Of a stretch of DNA of 64,000 nucleotides, positions 1-9,444 are shown one piece after another; the first letter of the stretch is position 1; each line of letters opens with the position of its first letter. The notes beneath the pieces are model-generated. The model worked only from the letters and a program-made list of their open reading frames with translations. It was not told where the DNA came from and did not search any database. Location: NCBI RefSeq assembly GCF_009192775.1, contig NZ_VTFX01000001.1:124001-188000 (forward strand). The letters run 5' to 3'. The stretch is from Arthrobacter yangruifuii (GTDB taxonomy: Bacteria > Actinomycetota > Actinomycetes > Actinomycetales > Micrococcaceae). The translations under genes and the position numbers were made by a program.

Positions 1-680
1 TTCAGGAAGGCATTCAGCTGCGCCGCATCGACGCTGTGCCAGGCGCCGTCTGCACCGAGGTAGGCAAGTGCGGTGTCAGCGTCCGGGCGCCGGAGCATCG
101 GCTCGAGGGCACGCGCGAGATCGGCGTCCGTCATCGAGGTATGCCATTCCTGGCCGCTTTTGCCGGGAAAGTCGAAGCGGACCGCAGCACCCTCCAGATG
201 AACGTGCTCAATCCTCAGGGTGGTGGTGCCGTAGGAGCCGTTGGCTTCGGCGTATCTGGCGCCGCCGACCCGCAGCGCGCCGGCGTCGACGATCCGCAGC
301 GCTGCCGCCAGGGCACGTTCCGAGGTGCTGCCTTCCATCCGCAGGTACTTGGTGATCAGGCGGCGTGCCGCAGGCAGGGACTGGGCGAAGGCCAGGGCGC
401 GGTCGAACTTCTCCCGGTCCTTCATTTCCCGCCAGTGCGGATGGTAAATGTACTGCCTGCGCCCGGCACCATCCGTTCCGGTGGCCTGGATATGGCCGTT
501 GGCGTAGGGGCTGATCCAGACGTCCGTCCAGGCCGGCGGGATGGCAAGCGAACGGACCCGGGCCAGCACCGCACGGTCGGCGATGACGTTGCCGCGGAGG
601 TCACGGTAGCTGAAGCCCTTGCCCCAGCGCCGCCGGGAGTACCCGGGATGTTCACAGTTGCTTCGCCGAAGCCGAGCCAT
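1..680 (-). CDS. DNA topoisomerase IB (3' end beyond the window edge)
   Basis: Type IB topoisomerase of the bacterial, poxvirus-like group, which relaxes supercoils by nicking one strand. Reading leftward from ATG at 678-680, 226 codons stay open to the window edge. Residues 47-58 read IPPAWTDVWISP and residues 63-81 carry HIQATGTDGAGRRQY followed by IYHP, the family's N-terminal signature. A helical region with RLITKYLRMEG-type residues leads toward the catalytic core. Family members are about 340-360 aa, so roughly the last third, with the active-site tyrosine, lies off the left edge. The downstream reading direction leaves the window, and the gene starts about 50 bp from the 3' end of pheA. 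The family call is firm; completeness cannot be judged. Confidence 0.9.
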   Translation of the reverse strand, partial: MARLRRSNCEHPGYSRRRWGKGFSYRDLRGNVIADRAVLARVRSLAIPPAWTDVWISPYANGHIQATGTDGAGRRQYIYHPHWREMKDREKFDRALAFAQSLPAARRLITKYLRMEGSTSERALAAALRIVDAGALRVGGARYAEANGSYGTTTLRIEHVHLEGAAVRFDFPGKSGQEWHTSMTDADLARALEPMLRRPDADTALAYLGADGAWHSVDAAQLNAFL

Positions 681-730
681 GGTCCGCACCTTTCGCCCGC
701 TGCGGACCGGTTCCGCCGCAGCGTATGGCC

Positions 731-1708
731 CTAGTATCCGTTCAGCAGGGATTCAAGCCAAATGTCGGCGGCGCGGAACGCCTCGTCGCTGGTGTGCCGG
801 GAGATTTCGGTTTCCCGGTGGTCCGCCCGCGGGTATGACCCCAGGAACCGCAGATCCGGGCTGATCCGGTGCAGGCCCTTCAGGGTGTCGGCCATCCGGG
901 CATCGGCCACATGGCCGTCGGCGTCGATGCTGAAGAAGTAGTCGCCGAGGAACATCCCCGTGGGGCGGGACTCGATCCGGCTCAGGTTCACCCCCCGCGA
1001 GGAGAACTGCTCGAGTATTTCCATCAGCGCGCCCGGGTGGTCCTCCGGCAGGGGAATCACCAGGGTGGTTTTGTCGGAACCGGTGGGTTCGGGCAGCAGC
1101 CCCGGCAGGCTGATCATCACGAAGCGGGTGACGGCGTCCCGGACATCGCCGATGTCCTCGGCCAGGACTTCCAGCCCGAGCCGCTGCGCCACCAGCGGGG
1201 CGCAGATCGCAGCGTCAAAGGACGGGTCCGCTTCGCTGAGTTCCACGGCCGCCGCCGCCGTGGAGGCCGAAGGAAGATATTCCGCCTCGGGAATATTCAC
1301 TGCGGCCCAGTCCCGGCACTGCGCCCAGGCGTGCGTATGGGTGGAGACCGTGCGGATATCGGCCAGTGCCACACCCGGGCGCACGGCCAGCACAAAGGTG
1401 ATGGGCACCAGGACCTCGCGCAGGATCCGCAGCGGAGTTCCGGCGGACAGCGCATCGAGGGTGGCGCTGACGCCGCCTTCCACGGAGTTCTCGATCGGCA
1501 CCACTGCAGCGGAGGCCCGCCCGGAGCGGACCATTTCCAGCGCGGAGTTCACGCTGGGCGCCGGAAGACGGATGGCGTCCTGCGCGCCCGGAATACTCAG
1601 CAGGGCCGCCTCCGTGAATGTGCCCTCCGGGCCGAGGTAGGCATAAACCACGGTTTCCCCCAGCGGGCCGGGGTGGTGCGGGGCCTGGGTGTCGGCGGCG
1701 GAGGTCAT
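731..1708 (-). CDS. pheA: prephenate dehydratase
   Basis: Converts prephenate to phenylpyruvate in phenylalanine biosynthesis (cytosolic). The 325-aa protein begins its catalytic domain with AYLGPEGTFTEAA (residues 23-35) and contains VPIENSVEG (70-78) and the diagnostic TRF (194-196). A C-terminal ACT domain carries ESRPT (246-250), the phenylalanine-binding motif, so feedback inhibition by phenylalanine is expected. This is a monofunctional enzyme with no chorismate mutase domain, as is usual in Actinobacteria. The ATG at 1706-1708 overlaps the TGA of the upstream rhodanese gene (ATGA), which implies translational coupling in a two-gene operon. Confidence 0.97.
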   Translation of the reverse strand: MTSAADTQAPHHPGPLGETVVYAYLGPEGTFTEAALLSIPGAQDAIRLPAPSVNSALEMVRSGRASAAVVPIENSVEGGVSATLDALSAGTPLRILREVLVPITFVLAVRPGVALADIRTVSTHTHAWAQCRDWAAVNIPEAEYLPSASTAAAAVELSEADPSFDAAICAPLVAQRLGLEVLAEDIGDVRDAVTRFVMISLPGLLPEPTGSDKTTLVIPLPEDHPGALMEILEQFSSRGVNLSRIESRPTGMFLGDYFFSIDADGHVADARMADTLKGLHRISPDLRFLGSYPRADHRETEISRHTSDEAFRAADIWLESLLNGY

Positions 1709-2031
1709 TTAACGGTCGGTTCCTGCCCGTTGTCGGAAACCATGGGCTTGCCCGCTTCGAGCCAGGCACCCATGCCGCCGTTGACGTTGACGGCGGAGTA
1801 CCCGTTGGACTCCAGCCACTGCGTGGCGCGGGCGCTGCGGCCACCGGTGCGGCAGATGACGGCGAGGTCCTGGTCCGGGTCGAGCTCATCGAGGGCATCG
1901 GGCAGCCGGTCGAGCGGAATGTGGAGGGCGCCGTCGACGTGGCCGGCTTCCCATTCGTAGTCTTCCCGGACGTCGAGGATTTTCGCTCCCTCGGGAATGG
2001 TGTCTACGGTTACGCTCTGCATCTCGGTCAT
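1705..2031 (-). CDS. rhodanese-like sulfurtransferase, single domain
   Basis: Small (108 aa) single-domain rhodanese, expected to carry a persulfide on its active-site cysteine. The DVREDYEWEAGHVDGALHIP block (20-39) is the classic first motif. The active loop is C60-RTGGRS, and the C-terminal GGMGAWLEAG helix cap is present. I chose the ATG at 2029-2031 (MTEMQS) because an upstream in-frame extension to 2259 would be low-complexity and overlap the divergent amidase gene. The stop overlaps the pheA start by ATGA. The physiological sulfur acceptor cannot be told from sequence. Confidence 0.92.
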   Translation of the reverse strand: MTEMQSVTVDTIPEGAKILDVREDYEWEAGHVDGALHIPLDRLPDALDELDPDQDLAVICRTGGRSARATQWLESNGYSAVNVNGGMGAWLEAGKPMVSDNGQEPTVK

Positions 2032-2179
2032 GGCTGCCCTCACTGTCATACGGGGTGTCGCCCCGCACCGCAGTCCGGGCACGCCCGGGCCGCCGCAGGG
2101 GGCCGTTTTCTCCAGCCTATAGTGGGACGCGGTCCGAGAGAACAAACCCCCGGCACCCGCACGCACCGAAAGGCAGGCA

Positions 2180-3580
2180 ATGCCCGCTCCCCACGAACTG
2201 ACCGCCGTCGAACTGCGGGATGCCCTGGCCTCCGGCGAACTTGGTGCCGAAGAAGTCACCGTCCATTATCTGGAACGCATCAACGAGCTCAACCCGGCGC
2301 TGGGTGCCTTCCTGACACCGACGCCGGAACTCGCCGTGGCTGAAGCAAGGTCCGCGGATGCGCACCGTGCCCGCGGAAAACAGCTGGGCCTGCTGCATGG
2401 GATGCCCCTGGCACACAAGGACCTGACCGATGTTGCAGGTGTCCGGACCACCCTGGGCAGTGCCACCCTGGTTCCGTGGACGGCACAGGAGGACGCGCCT
2501 CTTCCGGCCGTCCTGCGCCGCGCAGGGGCCATCAGCCTGGGTAAGACCCAGGTGCCGGAATTCGGCCTCAGCAGTTACAGCGAAAACTTTGTAGGGCCGC
2601 CCGCCCGGAACCCGCGCGATACGCGCCTCAGCCCGGGCGGCTCGTCCGGCGGCAGCGCAGCCGCAGTCGCGGCCGGGCTGATTCCCTTTGCACCCGGCAC
2701 CGACGGAGGAGGCTCCGTCCGCATCCCCGCGGCGGCAACCGGCCTGGTGGGCCTGAAACCCAACCGCGGGCGGATTCCCTCCGGCTCCGGCCAGCAGGAT
2801 CTGGGCCAGTTTGTGGTGGCCGGGCCGCTGGCCCGGAACGCTGCGGACGCCGCTTTGCTGCTGGATGCCATGGTCGATGAACCCCACTACCGCGCCACCG
2901 GCGCATCCCCGGCCGGGGGAACGTTCCTGGCAGCCGCCCTGCGCGCCGAGGGGCAGTTCCGAATCGGGGTCAGCACCCGGTCTCCGTTCGAGTCCCGGCT
3001 GGACATCCGGCTGGACCCGGAGGCGCTGCAGGCGCTCGACGCCGCCGCCGCCGCCCTCACCGGCGCCGGCCACGAACTGGTGGACACCGACCTGGTTTAT
3101 GACGAGGGGTATCCGGAAGCCTTCCAGGTGGTCTGGACCGCGTCATTGGCCGCCCTCTCCCTGCCGGAAGGCGGTGCAGAGCGGCTGAGCGACCTGGCGG
3201 CCGTCATGCGGCAGCGGGCGCTCCGGCGCACTGCCGCGGAACTGGTCACCGCCGTCGACGTCCTGCGGACCTTCGAAACGGAGACCATCCGGCAGTACAG
3301 CGCCTACGACATGATCCTGACACCCACCCTGGGCATGACGCCTCGGCCGGTCGGCTGGTATGGCAGTGACAGCGGCGGGGCGGAAGACCGGGCGGATGAG
3401 GATTACGCACGGCAGTGCCTGTACTCCCCCTTCACCTCCATGGTTAATGTCTGCGGGCTTCCCGCCATTACCCTGCCGGTTTGGGATACTGCTGCGGGGC
3501 TGCCGATGGGCGTCCAGCTGATCGGCCGCCCCGGTGCGGAAGCGGATCTCCTGGCCGTGGCAGTCCAGCTGGGCTACTGA
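2180..3580 (+). CDS. amidase signature family amidase
   Basis: 466-aa cytosolic amidase (GatA/FAAH-like fold) that hydrolyses a carboxamide. The Ser-cisSer-Lys triad is visible: K80 in LAHKDL, S155 in the SPGGSSGGSAAA block and the nucleophile S179 in GTDGGGSVRIP. There are no gatB or gatC neighbours, so it is more likely a catabolic or detoxifying amidase than part of the Glu-tRNA amidotransferase. ATG at 2180 has AAAGG 8 nt upstream. A TATAGT at 2118-2123 could be its -10 element, without a clear -35. It is divergent from the rhodanese-pheA operon and converges on the next gene with only 6 bp between stops. Confidence 0.9.
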   Translation: MPAPHELTAVELRDALASGELGAEEVTVHYLERINELNPALGAFLTPTPELAVAEARSADAHRARGKQLGLLHGMPLAHKDLTDVAGVRTTLGSATLVPWTAQEDAPLPAVLRRAGAISLGKTQVPEFGLSSYSENFVGPPARNPRDTRLSPGGSSGGSAAAVAAGLIPFAPGTDGGGSVRIPAAATGLVGLKPNRGRIPSGSGQQDLGQFVVAGPLARNAADAALLLDAMVDEPHYRATGASPAGGTFLAAALRAEGQFRIGVSTRSPFESRLDIRLDPEALQALDAAAAALTGAGHELVDTDLVYDEGYPEAFQVVWTASLAALSLPEGGAERLSDLAAVMRQRALRRTAAELVTAVDVLRTFETETIRQYSAYDMILTPTLGMTPRPVGWYGSDSGGAEDRADEDYARQCLYSPFTSMVNVCGLPAITLPVWDTAAGLPMGVQLIGRPGAEADLLAVAVQLGY

Positions 3581-3586
3581 CCGGAG

Positions 3587-4573
3587 CTAGAAGAGGCCGG
3601 CCAGCAGACGGTCCGACTCCCGCTGGCCCTCAATGTCGAAGGCCCCGCCGGTCACCAGCAGCTCGTCCGCCCATGCGGAAGCCGCCAGTTCCTCCAGCCG
3701 GGCCTGCACCTGTCCCGGAGTTCCGTAGACAGAGGTCTCGAGGGTGGCACGGACCAGATCCTGCCACCGGGCGGACGAGGAGGTTCGGTTTCCGGCGCCG
3801 GACAGGGCAGGGAAAACACCTTTGGTCCGGGAATCGGCCAGGGCCTGGGCCTCGGGGAGCAGCAGTTCCCGTGCGGCAGTCTCGCTGCCGGCCACCGCAA
3901 CGTTGACTGCCGCCAGCACGTAGGGGCGGGGAAAGCGGTCCGAGGGACGGAATGCCCTCCGGTACCGCTCCAGTGCACCCGTCTGCCCCGCGCTGTTCCG
4001 GCGGAACAGTGCGGGGCCGCCCAGGACGACACCGAGCCCCGCCCGTGCAGCTATTTCAACGCCGGTTCCGGTGGCCAGCACAAACACCGGCGTCCGTCCG
4101 CGGTCCCGGGGACGGGCAGTGATTGGCCCGCTGCCGTCGAGGTAAGCGAGCAGCTGCGCCAGATGCTCCTCGAACTGCTCCGCGTCCTCCGGGCCTGCGC
4201 GCAGCGCGGTCCGCACCGCCGGGGTGAAACCGAGGGAGCGCCCCAGCCCGAGGTCAATCCGGCCGGGATACAGGGCCTGCAGCGTCGCCGCCTGCTCGGC
4301 CACGACCAGCGGCTGGTGGTTCGGCAGCATCACGCCGCCGGAGCCGATCCGGATGCTGTTGGTGCGTGCCGCCAATGCCGCCATCAGGACGGCGGGTGCC
4401 GAGCCGGCAATTCCGGCCACCGCGTGGTGCTCCGCCACCCAAAACCGCCGGTACCCTGTTTCTTCGGCCGCTTCCGCCCGCTCAAGTACAGCCGAGAGGG
4501 CATCGGTTTCCGAAAAGCCTTCACGGATGTGGGCTCGGTCGAGGATGGAGACGGGAACACTGAGGCTGGCCAT
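3587..4573 (-). CDS. LLM-class (luciferase-like) flavin-dependent oxidoreductase
   Basis: 328-aa luciferase-like monooxygenase of the MsnO8-type subfamily, expected to use reduced FMN. Near the N-terminus it shows SVPVSILDRAHIREG, followed by YRRFWVAEHHA (the LLM barrel motif), IRIGSGGVMLPNH and PGRIDLGLGRS, all typical of the family. The start at 4571-4573 (MASLSVP) was chosen because the 41 residues upstream in frame do not resemble the family. The substrate is unknown; these proteins are often over-annotated as alkanal monooxygenases. It stands alone and converges on the amidase. Confidence 0.88.
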   Translation of the reverse strand: MASLSVPVSILDRAHIREGFSETDALSAVLERAEAAEETGYRRFWVAEHHAVAGIAGSAPAVLMAALAARTNSIRIGSGGVMLPNHQPLVVAEQAATLQALYPGRIDLGLGRSLGFTPAVRTALRAGPEDAEQFEEHLAQLLAYLDGSGPITARPRDRGRTPVFVLATGTGVEIAARAGLGVVLGGPALFRRNSAGQTGALERYRRAFRPSDRFPRPYVLAAVNVAVAGSETAARELLLPEAQALADSRTKGVFPALSGAGNRTSSSARWQDLVRATLETSVYGTPGQVQARLEELAASAWADELLVTGGAFDIEGQRESDRLLAGLF

Positions 4574-4782
4574 ACCACTGCCAACCGGGCGTCCGGCTAG
4601 GGAATTCCGGCCCCTCCGCGCAAATCCTTCCGTCATGCAGGCCCACTCGCATGTAACGAGGGCGGATTCACCCGTTTTGCCTGTGAGCTTCGGCACGCGG
4701 CGAACCGCAAGCTTCCTTGTCTCCTGCGGATTCTTTTGGTTGGGGCTGCAAGACCGTGCCCGGCAGGTGGGAATATTAGTGC

Positions 4783-6252
4783 GTGAGCCATACCCCCAGT
4801 ACCCCAGGCGTAAGAGAAGCGCGTAAAACCTTCTTCGGCCATCCCCGGATGTTGGCCAACCTCTTCAGTGTTGAGCTGTGGGAGCGATTCTCCTTCTACG
4901 GCATGCAGGGCATCCTGCTGTACTACATGTACTACAGCACCACCGACGGCGGCCTCGGCATCGACGAAGCCATTGCCGTCTCCCTGGTCGGCGCCTATGG
5001 CGGTGGCGTGTACCTTTCCACCATCGTCGGCGCGTGGCTTGCCGACCGCGTGCTCGGATCGGAGCGGGTGCTCTTCTACTCCGCCGCGATCGTTGTACTC
5101 GGCCACATCTCCCTCGCGGTCCTCCCGGGCTCGGTGGGGCTCGCGGCCGGTTTGATCCTGATCGCCCTCGGTTCCGGCGGCGTCAAGGCCAACGCCACGT
5201 CGCTGGTGGGCACCCTGTACGAGGAGAAGGACGAACGGCGCGACGCCGGTTTCTCCCTCTTCTACATGGGCATCAACCTCGGCGCCCTGGTCGGCCCCCT
5301 GCTGACCGGCCTTCTGCAGGTCCGCCTCGGATTCCACTACGGCTTCGGCCTGGCCGCCATCGGCATGGCCATCGGCCTGGTCCAGTACGGCCTGACCCGC
5401 AAGTACCTGCCCGAAACCGCACACCAGGTCACCAACCCCCTGCCGCGGCGCAAGTACGGCGTGATGGGCGGCATTGTTGCTGCAGTCATCGTCATCATAG
5501 CCCTGGCCGTTGTGTTCGGCCTGCTCAAGGCGGAGAACCTGGCCGTGGTCATGGCCACGGTGGCCATCGTGGCATCCATCGCGTACTTCGTGATCATTCT
5601 GCGCAGCCCGAAGGTCGGCCGGCTTGAACGCCGGCGCGTGTACTCCTTCATGCCGCTGTTTATTGCCAGTGCCGCTTTCTGGGCCCTGTTCCAGCAGCAG
5701 TTCACCGTGGTGGCCCTGTACGCCGACACCTCCCTGAACCGGCGCATCTTCGGGTGGGAAATGCCGCCGAGCTGGGTGCAGTCGATCAATCCGATCTTCA
5801 TCATCATCTTCGCTGCGGTATTTGCCGCGGTCTGGACCAAGCTGGGCAATCGGCAGCCTTCCTCACCGCTGAAGTTCGCGTTGGGCCTGGCCGTCATGGG
5901 CCTGGCGTTCCTGGCCTTCATCCCGTTCTCCGGCGGCGGCCCCAACAGCACGCCGCTGCTGGCTATTGTCGGCATCCTGCTCCTGTTCACGTTCGCGGAA
6001 CTGTTCATTTCCCCGATCGGCCTGTCCGTCGCCACCAAGCTTGCACCGGAAATCTTCCGGACCCAGATGGTGGCGCTGTTCTTCCTGTCGGTTTCCCTGG
6101 GCACCACCCTTGCCGGCTGGCTGGCACAGTTCTACGACCCCGAGACCGAGGTCAGCTACTTCCTGTTCAGCGGCGGAACGGCCATTGTTCTGGGCATCGC
6201 CCTGGCAGTGGCCACTCCGGCCATCAAGAAGCAGATGGGCGGCGTGCGCTAG
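4783..6252 (+). CDS. POT/PTR family proton-coupled oligopeptide transporter
   Basis: 489-aa inner-membrane symporter for di- and tripeptides (DtpT-like). The proton-coupling ELWERFSFYG motif (ExxERFxYY class) sits in the first TM helix. It is followed by a YGGGVYLSTIVGAWLADR loop and FSLFYMGINLGALVGP, both POT signatures, and about 12-14 hydrophobic segments can be followed to the C-terminus. The start is GTG (MSHTPST) at 4783, with AGGTGG about 11 nt upstream, a rather long spacing. A strong intrinsic terminator follows, so it is probably monocistronic. The 209-bp gap upstream is shared with the divergent LLM gene. Confidence 0.93.
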   Translation: MSHTPSTPGVREARKTFFGHPRMLANLFSVELWERFSFYGMQGILLYYMYYSTTDGGLGIDEAIAVSLVGAYGGGVYLSTIVGAWLADRVLGSERVLFYSAAIVVLGHISLAVLPGSVGLAAGLILIALGSGGVKANATSLVGTLYEEKDERRDAGFSLFYMGINLGALVGPLLTGLLQVRLGFHYGFGLAAIGMAIGLVQYGLTRKYLPETAHQVTNPLPRRKYGVMGGIVAAVIVIIALAVVFGLLKAENLAVVMATVAIVASIAYFVIILRSPKVGRLERRRVYSFMPLFIASAAFWALFQQQFTVVALYADTSLNRRIFGWEMPPSWVQSINPIFIIIFAAVFAAVWTKLGNRQPSSPLKFALGLAVMGLAFLAFIPFSGGGPNSTPLLAIVGILLLFTFAELFISPIGLSVATKLAPEIFRTQMVALFFLSVSLGTTLAGWLAQFYDPETEVSYFLFSGGTAIVLGIALAVATPAIKKQMGGVR

Positions 6253-6280
6253 CAGCACGGCAATACCAGCGCCTTCCCAA

Positions 6281-6322
6281 GGACGGCGGTACCGGAAATC
6301 CTCCGGCACCGCCGTCCTTTTT
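6281..6322 (+). terminator. intrinsic terminator after the peptide transporter
   Basis: Perfect 10-bp stem GGACGGCGGT (6281-6290) / ACCGCCGTCC (6308-6317) with a GC-rich loop, directly followed by TTTTT. It separates the transporter from the promoter of the next gene. Confidence 0.9.
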
Positions 6323-6337
6323 GCTTCCGTCACATGC

Positions 6338-6367
6338 TTGGTCCACGACCCGGGGCGTGGTTAGGAT
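6338..6367 (+). promoter_or_regulatory. predicted sigma-A type promoter for the MetE-like gene
   Basis: TTGGTC (6338-6343) and TAGGAT (6362-6367) are separated by 18 bp, a good match to a housekeeping actinobacterial promoter. Transcription would start near 6374 and leave a leader of about 143 nt before the ATG at 6517. Confidence 0.55.
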
Positions 6368-6373
6368 GGGCAC

Positions 6374-6516
6374 CAGCTTCAGGAGACACGGCCGCCAAGC
6401 TCCGACTTGGCCGTGCACCAACCCCATGCTTCGCGGGTGGTTCGGATGACGAAGCGGCCTGCACCGCCTTTTCAGGCGTCCGGTGCGGGCAAGAGCACCA
6501 GTTCCCAAGGATCGCC
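6374..6516 (+). ncRNA. structured 5' leader of the MetE-like gene (candidate cis-regulatory RNA)
   Basis: About 143 nt between the predicted start site and the coding start contain several pairings. One is CACGG-CCG-CCAAG with CTTGG-CCGTG (about 6394-6422, with a 3-nt bulge). Another is GCTTCG with CGAAGC (about 6429-6456), which competes with an alternative ACCAACCC/GGGTGGT pairing. A third is a 9-bp stem CCTGCACCG / CGGTGCGGG (about 6459-6489, one G-U pair) just before the ribosome-binding region. GGCC(G)TGCACC occurs twice. I do not recognise a SAM, cobalamin, SAH or THF riboswitch core, so the class is unknown. The regulatory role is inference from structure, length and position. Confidence 0.4.
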
Positions 6517-7722
6517 ATGCGCAAAAGCACCGACCGAATTTTGACCACCCACGCCGGATCCCTTCCCCGGACTCCCGAACTCCTCGCCGCAAATGCGGCC
6601 CGTGAAACCTCCCCGGAAGACACGGACGGATACGCGGAGCTGCTGCAGGAAGCCGTCACCGATCTGGTGCGCCGCCAGCAGCAGGCCGGCATCGACATCC
6701 CGAACGACGGCGAGTATGGGCACGCGATGTCAGCCGAGGTGGACTACGGGGCCTGGTGGTCCTATTCCTTTGCCCGGCTCAGCGGCCTGAGTGTTGCCGA
6801 GACCGGGATCTGGGAGATGGAGCCGCGGCGCTCGGAGCCGGGCAAGGTTGTCCTCACCAGTTTCGGCGACCGCCGCGACCGCCGGCGTTTCTCCGCGGCC
6901 TATACCGATCCCTCCTCCGGCATCACCACCGGCAAGCAGAAGGTTTTCCCCAAGGTGACGGGTCCGGTGAACTACACCGGGCACGACGCCGTGGCCGGGG
7001 ACATCGCCCACCTCAAGACCGGGCTGGCCTCCGCCGGTTTGTCGGAAGGATTCCTGGCGTCGCTGTCCCCCGGATCCTGTTCGCGGATCGCCAACGATTA
7101 CTACGCCACCGAGGAAGAGTTCATCTACGCCTGCGCGGATGCGATGCGCGAGGAGTACAAGGCGATTGTCGACGCCGGCCTGATTGTGCAGATCGATGAC
7201 CCCTCCATTGCCGAGAACTGGGACCAGATCAATCCGGAACCGTCTGTGGAGGATTACCTGCGGTTCACCGAAATCCGGGTGGAGGCGCTGAACTACGCCC
7301 TGCGCGGCCTGCCTGAGGAGCAGATCCGCTTCCACCTCTGCTGGGGATCCTGGCACGGCCCGCACACCACCGACATCGAGTTCCGCCATCTGGTGGACAC
7401 CCTGCTGAAGATCAACGCCGGCGGCTACAGCTTCGAAGCCGGCAATGTGCGGCACGAGCACGAATGGCGGGTCTGGGAAGACACCAAACTGCCGGACGGC
7501 AAGGTAATCATCCCCGGCGTCGTCTCCCATGCCACCAACGTGGTGGAACATCCTGAGCTCGTCGCGGACCGGATTGAGCGGTTCGCCCGGCTGGTGGGAC
7601 GGGAAAACGTCATCGCTTCCACGGACTGCGGCCTGGGCGGACGGGTGCATCCGCAGATTGCGGCAGCGAAGCTGGCCACTTTGGGAGAGGGCGCCCGGAT
7701 AGCCAGCAGCCGTCTCTGGTAG
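6517..7722 (+). CDS. cobalamin-independent methionine synthase II family protein (MetE C-terminal-like)
   Basis: 401-aa protein matching the catalytic C-terminal barrel of MetE without the N-terminal folate-binding half. It starts [18 protein letters not shown], has NDGEYGHAM, and carries zinc-site residues in [11 protein letters not shown] and near the C-terminus in STDCGLGGR. Such short forms transfer methyl groups to thiols, and the methyl donor and acceptor are often not methyl-THF and homocysteine. ATG at 6517 was chosen because the conserved [10 protein letters not shown] lies just after it and the upstream frame reads through the leader. It has its own promoter, structured leader and probable terminator, so it appears individually regulated. 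Confidence 0.87.
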   Translation: MRKSTDRILTTHAGSLPRTPELLAANAARETSPEDTDGYAELLQEAVTDLVRRQQQAGIDIPNDGEYGHAMSAEVDYGAWWSYSFARLSGLSVAETGIWEMEPRRSEPGKVVLTSFGDRRDRRRFSAAYTDPSSGITTGKQKVFPKVTGPVNYTGHDAVAGDIAHLKTGLASAGLSEGFLASLSPGSCSRIANDYYATEEEFIYACADAMREEYKAIVDAGLIVQIDDPSIAENWDQINPEPSVEDYLRFTEIRVEALNYALRGLPEEQIRFHLCWGSWHGPHTTDIEFRHLVDTLLKINAGGYSFEAGNVRHEHEWRVWEDTKLPDGKVIIPGVVSHATNVVEHPELVADRIERFARLVGRENVIASTDCGLGGRVHPQIAAAKLATLGEGARIASSRLW

Positions 7723-7735
7723 GCCCGCGCGGCCG

Positions 7736-7780
7736 GGCGGCAGGCTACGTACAGGCCCGTGTCTGCCGCCGGCGCCGTTT
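7736..7780 (+). terminator. probable terminator after the MetE-like gene
   Basis: GGCGGCAG (7736-7743) pairs with CTGCCGCC (7763-7770) across a 19-nt loop, then comes GGCGCCG and a broken T-run (TTTGTTT). It is weaker than the other terminators in the window. Confidence 0.45.
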
Positions 7781-7799
7781 GTTTGGCATGCTTAGGGGT

Positions 7800-9431
7800 A
7801 TGTCTAATCGTGCCGGCCAGCGTGCCGAACCTTCCGACCTTGTAGATCTCACCGCGCTTTTGGACGCCTATTACGACGTCGTCCCGGATCCGGCCAACGT
7901 TGCCCAGCGCGTTGTCTTCGGTACCTCAGGGCACCGCGGATCCTCCCTCAACGGAGCTTTCAACGAGCGGCACATCGCCGCGATCACCCAGGCCATCGTG
8001 GAATACCGCACCTCTGCGGGCATCACGGGACCGCTGTTCATGGGCAAGGACACCCATGCCCTGTCCGAACCGGCGCAGAACACTGCGCTGGAGGTCCTGG
8101 CCGCCAACGGGGTGAATGTGCTCATTGATGCGCGCAACGGGTTCACCCCCACGCCGGCGGTGAGCCATGCGATCCTGGTGCACAATTCCACCCGCACGGA
8201 GCAGGCGGACGGCATTGTGGTCACCCCTTCGCACAATCCGCCGGCGGACGGCGGCTTCAAGTACAACCCGCCCACGGGCGGACCCGCAGGTTCGGACATC
8301 ACCAACTGGATTGCCGACCGCGCCAACCAGCTGCTGGAAAACGGCCTGGACGGGGTAAAACGCATTCCCGTGGGCGAAGCACGCCTGGCCGATTCGGTGG
8401 GCACCTACGACTTCCTCCAGCGCTACGTTGAGGACCTTCCCGCGGTGCTGAACCTGGATGCGATCCGCAGCGCCGGGCTGCACATCGGCGCCGATCCCCT
8501 GGGCGGAGCCTCCGTGGATTACTGGGGCGCCATCGCGGAACAGCACCACTTGAACCTCACGGTGGTCAACCCCAATGTGGACCCGCAGTGGGCCTTCATG
8601 ACGCTGGACTGGGACGAGAAGATCCGCATGGACTGCTCCTCGCCCTATGCCATGGCCTCCTTGATTGCCCGCGCCGACCAGTACGACATTGCCACCGGCA
8701 ACGACGCCGACTCCGACCGCCACGGCATTGTCACCCCGGACGCGGGACTCATGAACCCGAACCACTACCTGGCCACCGCCATCGACTACCTGTACCGCAA
8801 CCGGTCCGGATGGAGCGCGGATGCCGTGGTGGGCAAGACCCTCGTCTCCTCCTCCATGATCGACCGGGTCACCGCTGATCTGGGGCGGGTCCTCATGGAG
8901 GTCCCGGTGGGCTTCAAGTGGTTCGTGCCGGGCCTGCTCTCCGGTGAGGCCGCGTTCGGCGGCGAGGAATCCGCGGGCGCCTCCTTCCTCCGGCTCGACG
9001 GCCGGCCCTGGAGCACCGACAAGGACGGCCTCCTGCTGGCGCTGCTGGCCTCCGAAATGACCGCCGTGACCGGCAAAACGCCGTCCCAGCGGTACCGCGA
9101 GCTGACCAGCCGGTTCGGCGATCCGGAATATGCACGCGTGGACGCACCCGCCACCCGGGAGCAGAAGGCAGCGCTGGCCAAGCTCTCGCCGTCGGACGTC
9201 ACCGCCACCACTCTGGCAGGCGAGGAAATCACCGCCCGCCTGACCGAGGCGCCGGGCAACGGTGCGCCCATCGGCGGGCTGAAGGTGACCACGGAGAACG
9301 CCTGGTTTGCCGCCCGCCCGTCGGGTACCGAGGACGTCTATAAGATCTACGCCGAGTCCTTCAAGGGCGAGGAGCACCTGCACCAGGTCCAGGCCGAAGC
9401 CAAGGCCATTGTGGACGGCGTCATTTCCTAG
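7800..9431 (+). CDS. pgm: phosphoglucomutase (alpha-D-glucose phosphate-specific)
   Basis: Interconverts glucose-1-phosphate and glucose-6-phosphate, feeding glycogen, trehalose and envelope sugars. The 543-aa length matches E. coli-type Pgm (about 546). The phosphoserine lies in VVTPSHNPP (S144). The metal loop DADSDRHG and the sugar-binding GEESAGAS motif follow, and the C-terminal [15 protein letters not shown] is the phosphate-binding domain. ATG at 7800 (MSNRAGQR) was chosen over an in-frame ATG 21 nt upstream; AGGGG is very close to it. It is monocistronic, bounded by hairpins at both ends. Confidence 0.97.
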   Translation: MSNRAGQRAEPSDLVDLTALLDAYYDVVPDPANVAQRVVFGTSGHRGSSLNGAFNERHIAAITQAIVEYRTSAGITGPLFMGKDTHALSEPAQNTALEVLAANGVNVLIDARNGFTPTPAVSHAILVHNSTRTEQADGIVVTPSHNPPADGGFKYNPPTGGPAGSDITNWIADRANQLLENGLDGVKRIPVGEARLADSVGTYDFLQRYVEDLPAVLNLDAIRSAGLHIGADPLGGASVDYWGAIAEQHHLNLTVVNPNVDPQWAFMTLDWDEKIRMDCSSPYAMASLIARADQYDIATGNDADSDRHGIVTPDAGLMNPNHYLATAIDYLYRNRSGWSADAVVGKTLVSSSMIDRVTADLGRVLMEVPVGFKWFVPGLLSGEAAFGGEESAGASFLRLDGRPWSTDKDGLLLALLASEMTAVTGKTPSQRYRELTSRFGDPEYARVDAPATREQKAALAKLSPSDVTATTLAGEEITARLTEAPGNGAPIGGLKVTTENAWFAARPSGTEDVYKIYAESFKGEEHLHQVQAEAKAIVDGVIS

Positions 9432-9444
9432 GCGCCGCCGATAG

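Noticed and set aside
6366-6449. Short open frame in the MetE-like leader (MGTSFRRHGRQAP..., 27 codons)
   Set aside because: It has no ribosome-binding site, overlaps the -10 element, and has no run of methionine or cysteine codons for attenuation; read as chance.
6374-6516. Known SAM, cobalamin or SAH riboswitch
   Set aside because: I could not find the conserved core sequence of any of these; only generic stems are seen, so it is listed as unknown.
7926-9383. 485-codon open frame antisense to pgm
   Set aside because: Shadow frame; the plus strand carries all Pgm active-site motifs.
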